From: Panax quinquefolius | Lineage: Eukaryota > Streptophyta > Magnoliopsida > Apiales > Araliaceae | Length of the DNA stretch: 64,000 bases | Direction: 5' to 3' | Assembly (NCBI GenBank): GCA_020205615.1 | Contig: CM035173.1 | Location: forward strand, 29,418,293-29,482,292 | Shown: positions 57,604 through 64,000 of the stretch, one piece after another | Layout: the number at the start of each line of letters is the position of its first letter | Position numbering within the stretch: the first letter of the stretch is position 1 | Notes under the pieces: model-generated | What the model saw: the letters and a program-made list of their open reading frames with translations, nothing else | Told to the model about the DNA's origin: nothing | The model's database searches: none | Program-made: the position numbers and the translations under genes

Positions 57604-58625
57604 TTTAATCACTTCTTAAACTTATAAACAATTTAATTTAATTATTTACACTTTACCAAAGAATGCATTTAATTATTCAAAAATGTCATACTCATAAGAT
57701 TTCATCACCAATGATCAAATAACACATCAAAAATCTGCATATACCTGATATAGGATTTTCAAGCCCTAAAATCCAATTTACCAATTCTTCAACATAACAT
57801 ATTTAACTTATATGTTTGAAACTAAACCATTTTCATGAAAAATTACCAAATCAACTTATTATTTTTCTATCCTTTGTCCAAACATATATACATATATTTC
57901 ATACACAACAAGTATTTTTTTTATAATTTTTCAACTCTCTTAAGTATTTTTCAAAAATCAATTTCTAAATTAATTCCTTAAGAAATTAGCTACCTCAAAT
58001 TTTAACTCCAAAAATTCCCAAATCTTGGCAGGATCTTACACATGTTAACGTGCGCTTCCAGTTTAAATTTCATGGTCATCAGAGTTATAGAACTCCGGTT
58101 ATAGCGTTTTTCGTCGAAAAAACCTAAATATTGAAATGGTCATAACTTGCTCATTTTAAATCGGAATGAGCTCATTTTTGGACAGGAGGTACTTTATACC
58201 ATATATTTCCATTTCCCAAAAGGCCAGAATTTTTTTCACAAATTAAGTGGCCGAAAATGCCCTTTTAAATTTATGGGCAGTAGCTTTTTGGTACTTTGTA
58301 ATTTTTGACTCCTTTGCTAAAATCAGTCCACACGAAAATCTACAACACCTTTTCCAGTGATTCCACTTGGATAAGTTAGAAAACTCATAGGTCTAACTCT
58401 AGAACTTGACCACACTCAAAAATTCAAAATATAATAGGAGATATGGTCAATTGAATTTCATGTTCCATTTTCACCAAAAATCTGATTTTCAACTCTTTGT
58501 GATTTCTAAGAAAATTTCATGTTTTCAAATAATAGCCAACATAACTCATCATAACACTTACTAATAATACATATACCCATGATTTTCATCAGTCCAATGC
58601 TTTTATTATGACTTTCATCATAATC
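57602..58625 (-). repeat. Conserved 1-kb LTR module (J right LTR)
   Basis: Very similar to 34500-35520, same orientation. Confidence 0.75.
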
Positions 58626-59175
58626 CACGTAAACAGATCATTTCCATAATTTAATAAGGAATGAATACAAAGGATCATTCACCATGCATGTGGTAATCCA
58701 CATAGATAGGTTATTCCAACAGAATAATAAAGAATGGAATAACTGAAGAATTCACCATGCATGCGGTATTTCGCATAGACATGTTATTCCCAACAGAATA
58801 ATAAAGAATGGAATAACTGAAGAATTCACCATGCATGCGATAGATCGCACAGACAGGTTATTCCCAACAGAATAATAAAGAATGGAATAACTGAAGAATT
58901 CATCATGCATGCGATAGATCGCATAGACAGGTTATTCCCAACAGAATAATAAATAATAGAACCAAGTCATGCGTAAACGCATTGCATGTGATATTAAACG
59001 AGAATAATAAATAATGGAAGCAATTAATGCGCGTAAACGCACGACGGATGATATTAGATAGAATAATAAATAATGGAATAATAGAAGAATTTCACCATGT
59101 ATGCGGTACTTTGCATAGAAAGATTATTCCAACATAATAATAAAGAATGGAATAACAATAGTTCTCTTCAGGAAT
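58620..59175 (-). repeat. Two-hairpin units, J right LTR
   Basis: About seven units; 58909-58924 is ATGCGAT/ATCGCAT with a 2-base loop. Confidence 0.7.
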
Positions 59176-59381
59176 ACGAAAGAAACAATACCCCTTACAA
59201 GTACAACAAATAATATCTCTTACCTTATAGAGAAGACTACTCCGACGGCTAGGGCGGGGATATACTTGAAGAAAACTTGTACTACGCTCAAAGCTTCTTA
59301 AAACTCTAAAGAAATACGCTCAAGATTATAGAAGAGAATTCTCTAAATTTCTGGTGTGATTTCAATTCTAACTAAGCATCC

Positions 59382-59389
59382 TATTTATA
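59382..59389 (-). promoter_or_regulatory. TATA box, J right LTR
   Basis: Reverse complement of TATAAATA. Confidence 0.6.
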
Positions 59390-59667
59390 GAAAAATAGAA
59401 AGGATACTATGCAATAAAATATAATATAATATATATATATATATATTATTTAAAATCTAATAAAACAATTAACTTTATAAAAGTATTACATTTTATATAA
59501 AAAGATTTTACTATGCAAACACTATCAGTACTTATCTGAACACTATCGCATAATAAAATATATTATATTTTAATTATTGTCTAATAAAACAAATAACTTT
59601 ATAAAAGTATTCTATTTTATATAAAAACTTTTACATTTTATTACATTAATAATACTAATAAAACAAA

Positions 59668-59670
<3 letters not shown>

Positions 59671-59703
<33 letters not shown>

Positions 59704-59718
59704 CATATATATATATAT
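59671..59718. repeat. (TA)n microsatellite
   Basis: Nearly uninterrupted TA dinucleotides; shorter runs are at the matching place in the left LTR. Confidence 0.8.
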
Positions 59719-60418
59719 AAACTTCCGTGACTTCATAAAAAGACACCTCAATATTTTAACAACATTTATCATCATTATTATAATTCACAATATTAATCGA
59801 CTAGGTCGTTCCCAAGAAAGAGGGGGCTTTCTAATAAGGATTTCTCCTATTGGCGCCTTGATAAGGTGACGAAACCTCTCCTTGGCGAACTTCTAGACAT
59901 CGTTAATATTGCAAATAATAATATTAATAACTTTGTTATCTCAATTATTGATTTAATAATATATAAAATATAAACAATAATTGAATCAAATAATGTGAGA
60001 TACTATGCAACAATTCTTCGTAGTAATAATTGAACAAAACTAAGTGACTTTTCACGTAAGCATCAATAATCAATACCGTATTGCTACTTATGCAACTACA
60101 CGTATTCAGTACTTTTAACATCTATTGTTTCAACAGCTTAATGGTAAAACTTTCAGTTATTTTCATAAAAATATTTTTGTCATTTTCTCAATCCGACAAT
60201 AATTCCGTTGTAGGGTCCACCAATGATTGTGCCGTAAATACGGATATTCTCCGACAAAAAGAATATTCCCAGATGTTTAATATTATACAACAACTTGCGT
60301 ACTTTTTAAAATTTATAAATATTACTCACAACTATAACATTATCTCAAATCCACACCATAATTTTGAAAAAATATTTCGAGAAATTTAAATCTTTATTCA
60401 TAAAATTTGGGGTTTCAA

Positions 60419-60423
60419 TGCGG
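60419..60423. repeat. Target duplication TGCGG of element J, right
   Basis: Matches 33404-33408. Confidence 0.75.
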
Positions 60424-60531
60424 TACTTCGCATAGATAGGTTATTCCAACATAATAATAAAGAATGGAATAACAACCCTTACGAGTATTGAAAGAAAATA
60501 ACTCTCTTCATGAATACGAAAGAATAATACC
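60424..60531 (-). mobile_element. Continuation of host LTR C1
   Basis: TACTTCGCATAGATAGG and the next repeat units continue exactly where 33408 breaks off. Cut at 60532 by LTR I. Confidence 0.7.
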
Positions 60532-61184
60532 TGTGAGACCCCGAATTTTATGAAATGAAAGTATTCAACTTTCTTATAATTATTCTATTTAGTAAATGGT
60601 TAAATTGATAAAAGGTTAAAGTTAAGGGTGATATGTGAAAATTTTGCAAAGTAAGCAAGTTGTTATAAAATAAACGGTGGTAAAATACGCGTGGTTGCAT
60701 AGTATCACACGGTATTGATTATTGATGCTTATGTGAGAAGTCACTCAGTTATACTCAAGTATTGCTACAGTAATTGTTGTATCATATCTCTCATATTATT
60801 GATTCGATTATTGTCACAGTATCATCTGCATAATATGATATATTATTAAATCAATAATTGAGACGACAAAGTTATTCATATTATTAAATTGTAATATTTA
60901 TAATGTCTAGAAGTTACACAAGGAGAGGTTTGGTCACCTAATTGTAGGCCCAATAAAGAGAAATCCTTATCTGAAAGCCCCTCTTTCTGAAAACGACACA
61001 GTTGTTAAATATTGTGAATTATAATATTAATGCTGAATAAGTTCGTGTTGATTAAAGATGAAATTGATAGTTCCATTGTGTTGAAATTATTTGTGTTAGC
61101 GGAAATCGACATTTATTTCGATAATAATTGATGTCTGGAGGTATATTGTTTAATCGGGTATTCGGGGCACTTTTTGTGTCAGAG

Positions 61185-61300
61185 TACTATTCACGAGTTA
61201 CTATTCACGGGTTACTATTCACCCGGTTACTATTCACTTTAGTATTGTTCACTCGGGTATTTGGGACACTTTTTGTGTCGGGGTACTATTCACCCGAAAA
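61185..61300 (+). repeat. TACTATTCAC motif array, LTR I
   Basis: Six or so motifs. In B and F this array lies downstream of the TATA box; here it is in U3. Confidence 0.65.
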
Positions 61301-61435
61301 ATATATTTCTTTTCGGTCCAAATCATTTTTGGGTACAATATTATTCCATGAGGAGATGTCTTAATTTTTGAATCGTTGGTTGAAATTATAATAGTAAATC
61401 AATATGGATCGTTGGTTTAAAGTTTTAATAGTAAC

Positions 61436-61595
61436 TTGTCCCTTCAGTTTTCCAAGAGTTATTTGTCCCTTCAGTTTTCCAGGAGTTATTTGTCCCTTCG
61501 GCTTTCCAAGAGTTATTTTCCCCTTCGCAAATAGTAGTTGTCTCTTCAATATTACCAAGAGTTATTTTGACCCTTCGTTAAGACCAAGAGTCACT
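61436..61595 (+). repeat. 27-bp tandem repeat in U3 of LTR I
   Basis: Units of about 27 bp: GTCCCTTCAGTTTTCCAAG followed by AGTTATTT, five times with decay, ending about 20 bp before the TATA box. Confidence 0.75.
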
Positions 61596-61616
61596 TTCAG
61601 TTCTTCTATAAATAGA

Positions 61617-61624
61617 AGCTCATT
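61617..61624 (+). promoter_or_regulatory. TATA box, LTR I
   Basis: TATAAATA in the family context. Confidence 0.66.
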
Positions 61625-61784
61625 CCTTCATTATTTCTTACGAATTCACTGAAACTCTAGAGAGAGAAAGAAGAAGAGAAGTCTGCTACCTCACTTTTCC
61701 AATATCCAGTTTCTTCTAAGGTAAGGGATATTATTTGTTGTACTTGTAAGGGGTATTATTTCTTTCGTATTCATGAAGAGAGAT

Positions 61785-62310
61785 ATTGTTATTCCATTCT
61801 TTATTATTCTTATTGGAATAACTCAGTATCTGCGGACTACCGTATACATGGTGAAATTCTTCATTATTCCATTCTTTATTATTCTACTTGGAATAACTTT
61901 ATCCTACTGCGCAATCTTTACATACACGGTGAAATTCATTGTTATTCCATTCTTTATTATTCGTTGGAATATCCCGCTTCGGTGCAATTTCGCTTAACTT
62001 TGGTTCTATTCTTTATTATTACATTTAATATCACATGCGTGCATTTACGCATGACCTAGTTCCATTCTTTATTATTACGTCGAATATCACATGCGTGCGT
62101 TCTGCATGACACAGTTCTATTATTTATTATTCTATTGGGAATAACTTTTGTCTGATAGCACCGCATGTATGGTGAATTTTTCAGTTATTCCATTCTTTAT
62201 TATTCTGTTGGAATAACCTGTCTATGTGGATTACCACATGCATTGTGAATGATCCTTTGTATTCATTCGTTATTAAATTGTGGAAATGATCTGTTTACGT
62301 GGATTATGAT
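61785..62310 (+). repeat. Two-hairpin units, LTR I
   Basis: Seven units. 62184-62217 shows the long stem GTTATTCCA/TGGAATAAC; 62224-62239 is ATGTGG/CCACAT with loop ATTA. Confidence 0.74.
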
Positions 62311-63420
62311 GAAAGTCATAATATAAGCATTGGACTGTTGATTATGATGAAAGTCATAATAAAAGCATTGGACTGATGAAAATCATCGGTATATGTAGTA
62401 TTAGTAAGTGTTTTGATGAGTTATGTTGGTTATTATGTGAAAACATGAAAGTTTCTTAGAAATCACAAAGGGTTGAAAATCAGATTTTGGTGAAAATGGA
62501 ACCTGAAATTCAATTGACCATATCTCCTATTATATTTCAAATTTTTGAGTGTGGTCAAGTTCTAGAGTTAGATCTATGAGTTTTCTAACTTATACAAGTG
62601 GAATCACTGGAAGAGGTGTTGTAAATTTTCGTGTGGACTGATTTTAGCAAATGAGTCAAAAACTACAAAGTACCAAAAAGCTACTGCCCAGAAATTTAAA
62701 AGGGCATTTTCGGCCACTTAGTTTGTGAAATAAATTTCATCCTTTTGGGTCATGAAAATATATGGTATAAAGTACCTACTGTCCAAAAATGAGCTCATTC
62801 CGACTTAAAATGATTAAGTTATGACTATTTCAATATTTAGGTTTTTCCAACAAAAAATGCTATAAACGGAGTTCTATAACTTCAATGACCATGAAATTTA
62901 AACTGGAAGCTCACGTTAATATGTGTAAGATCCTGACAAGATTTGGGAATTTCTGGAGTTAAACTTGAGGTAGCTAATTTCTTAAGGAATTAATTTTTTT
63001 AAAATACTTAAGGGAGTTAAAAAAATTATAAAAAAATACTTGTTGTGTATGAAATATATGTATATATGTTTGGACAAAGGATAGAAAAATAATAAGTTGA
63101 TTTGGTAATTTTTCATGAAAATGGTTTATTTACGAACATATGAGTTAAATATGTTATGTGAAGTTGAAAAATTGGTAAATATGATTTTATGGCTTGGGAA
63201 TCCTATATAAGGTATATGCAGATTTTTTATGAAGGATTTGATCATTGGTGATGAAATCTTATGAGTATGGCATTTTTGAATGATTAAATGCATTATTTGG
63301 TAAAGTGTAAATAATTGAAATAAATTATTTATAAGTTTAAGAAGTGATTAAAATATTATTATAATATTAATAATATGAGTTTAGTAAGTGATTGATAATA
63401 TTTAGATAAATTTAAAGTCT
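62310..63420 (+). repeat. Conserved 1-kb LTR module, LTR I
   Basis: Fourth copy of the module; the tgatgaaagtcataat start is itself duplicated. Confidence 0.74.
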
Positions 63421-63489
63421 TTAATATTTATCCTTGTTTTCGTTTGATTAATGATTATATCATTGTCATCATCCTCATGCTTATATTAT

Positions 63490-63920
63490 GATGAAAGTCA
63501 TTTTTGGCTTACGTTCATAGATGGACTGTTGATTATTGGCTTTAGAGTTATATATATTTGGCTTACGTACAAAGATGAACTATTGATTGATGAGTATCTT
63601 TGGATTATTTGCATAGATGAACTATTTATTGGTATGATTATAACCAGGGATTATTCGATATAATCATGACCATTGATGATTACATGAATATCCTTGGTCG
63701 TAGTGCAAGGATGATTCGATGATATGGATTATTTAAGCTGAGTCTCAGCGATAAAATATTGATTATACACTTTTAATTAAGTAGAAGATAGTAGATATCA
63801 TGCTCTACTTGACTCTTTTATAATACTGATTTGTATGTCTTTTTTGGTGCATAGAGCAAAGATGAATTGTTAATGAATATCTTTGGCCGTAGTGTGCAGA
63901 TGAATTTATTAGTATGATTA
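63490..63920 (+). repeat. Loop-conserved hairpin series, LTR I
   Basis: Units such as GAATATCCTTGGTCGTAGTG followed by CAAGGATGATTC (about 63686-63718), a fully paired CCTTG/CAAGG stem. Confidence 0.7.
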
Positions 63921-64000
63921 TGAACAAGAATTGTGATTTGGTAAAATCATAACTTTTTGATTTTTCAGGTGAAGATGGTGATGAAAATCATCTTCGTCCT

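Larger units (their letters stand above)
33409..60418 (-). mobile_element. Minus-strand long-LTR element J (disrupted)
   Basis: The left end TGTGCCGCCCCC is its 3' LTR end and the right end ...ATTTGGGGTTTCAA its 5' LTR start, with a TGCGG duplication. What remains is LTR parts at 33409-36950 and 57602-60418, which overlap in content by about 2.4 kb. Element D inserted in the left LTR. A later deletion removed J's internal region, the rest of both LTRs and D's right half. Confidence 0.72.
57602..60418 (-). repeat. J right LTR portion
   Basis: Conserved 1-kb module 57602-58625, two-hairpin units 58620-59175, rc TATA 59382-59389, (TA)n about 59671-59718, LTR start (minus) at 60418. Confidence 0.78.
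60532..64000 (+). mobile_element. Plus-strand LTR I (runs off the window)
   Basis: Starts TGTGAGACCCCGAATTTTATG. B-like to about 61135, then the TACTATTCAC array (61185-61300), here upstream of the TATA box (61617), a 27-bp U3 repeat, two-hairpin units 61785-62310, the 1-kb module 62310-63420 and hairpins 63490-63920. The closing CACC...GTCACA part lies beyond the window. Confidence 0.82.

Overview
This window is transposon-rich intergenic DNA from a flowering plant. The evidence is a Tat-lineage Ty3/gypsy element with a second RNase H, chromovirus-type gypsy elements primed by initiator tRNA-Met, a hAT-type DNA transposon, a Helitron terminus carrying plant gene exons, and short GT-AG introns. 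AT-richness suggests a dicot, which is inference. I see no intact host gene, tRNA, rRNA or CRISPR array. Nearly every long reading frame is either a decayed retrotransposon protein or an artefact of tandem repeats.

Layout. (1) 555-13703: a nearly complete Tat-type LTR retrotransposon with 0.69-kb LTRs and a 5-bp target duplication (CATAT). Its gag module is present three times in tandem. It is followed by protease, reverse transcriptase, two RNase H domains and integrase. An antisense gene with its own TATA-like box and two visible introns lies before the 3' LTR. (2) 14435-18094: a solo LTR of a second, long-LTR gypsy family, interrupted by a 916-bp hAT-like element. (3) 19927-28598: two LTRs of about 4.15 kb around an internal region of only about 334 bp, so non-autonomous. 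(4) 28599-31495: a Helitron-like segment ending in a hairpin plus CTAG, with exon fragments of two unrelated plant genes, followed by another degraded exon. (5) 31872-64000: a nested stack of long-LTR elements. A minus-strand LTR fragment (31872-33408, resuming at 60424) holds element J (33409-60418, minus, duplication TGCGG). J's LTR is broken by element D (36951 to about 57600, plus). D's LTR holds element E (38332-56947, plus, duplication AAGTA). E's 3' LTR holds element F (46149-56336, minus), the only one with a full gag-pol. A further plus-strand LTR (I) starts at 60532 and runs off the window.

The long-LTR family is the most interesting part. Its LTRs run from about 1.6 to 4.2 kb. Downstream of a TATAAATAG box they carry kilobase-long series of potential RNA hairpins. 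One series has a conserved loop (about GGCCCGTAGTGC) with stems that differ between units but keep pairing. The other is a two-hairpin unit of 60-75 bp. LTR copies differ by swapping whole modules. Because these series lie in the predicted R-U5 leader, they would form a highly structured 5' leader in the genomic RNA. I do not know a described equivalent.

Caveat: duplicated segments differ by many 1-3 base indels near CG or CHG sites. Some frameshifts may therefore be sequencing error in methylated DNA, while others (CGA to TGA stops) look like genuine deamination decay.
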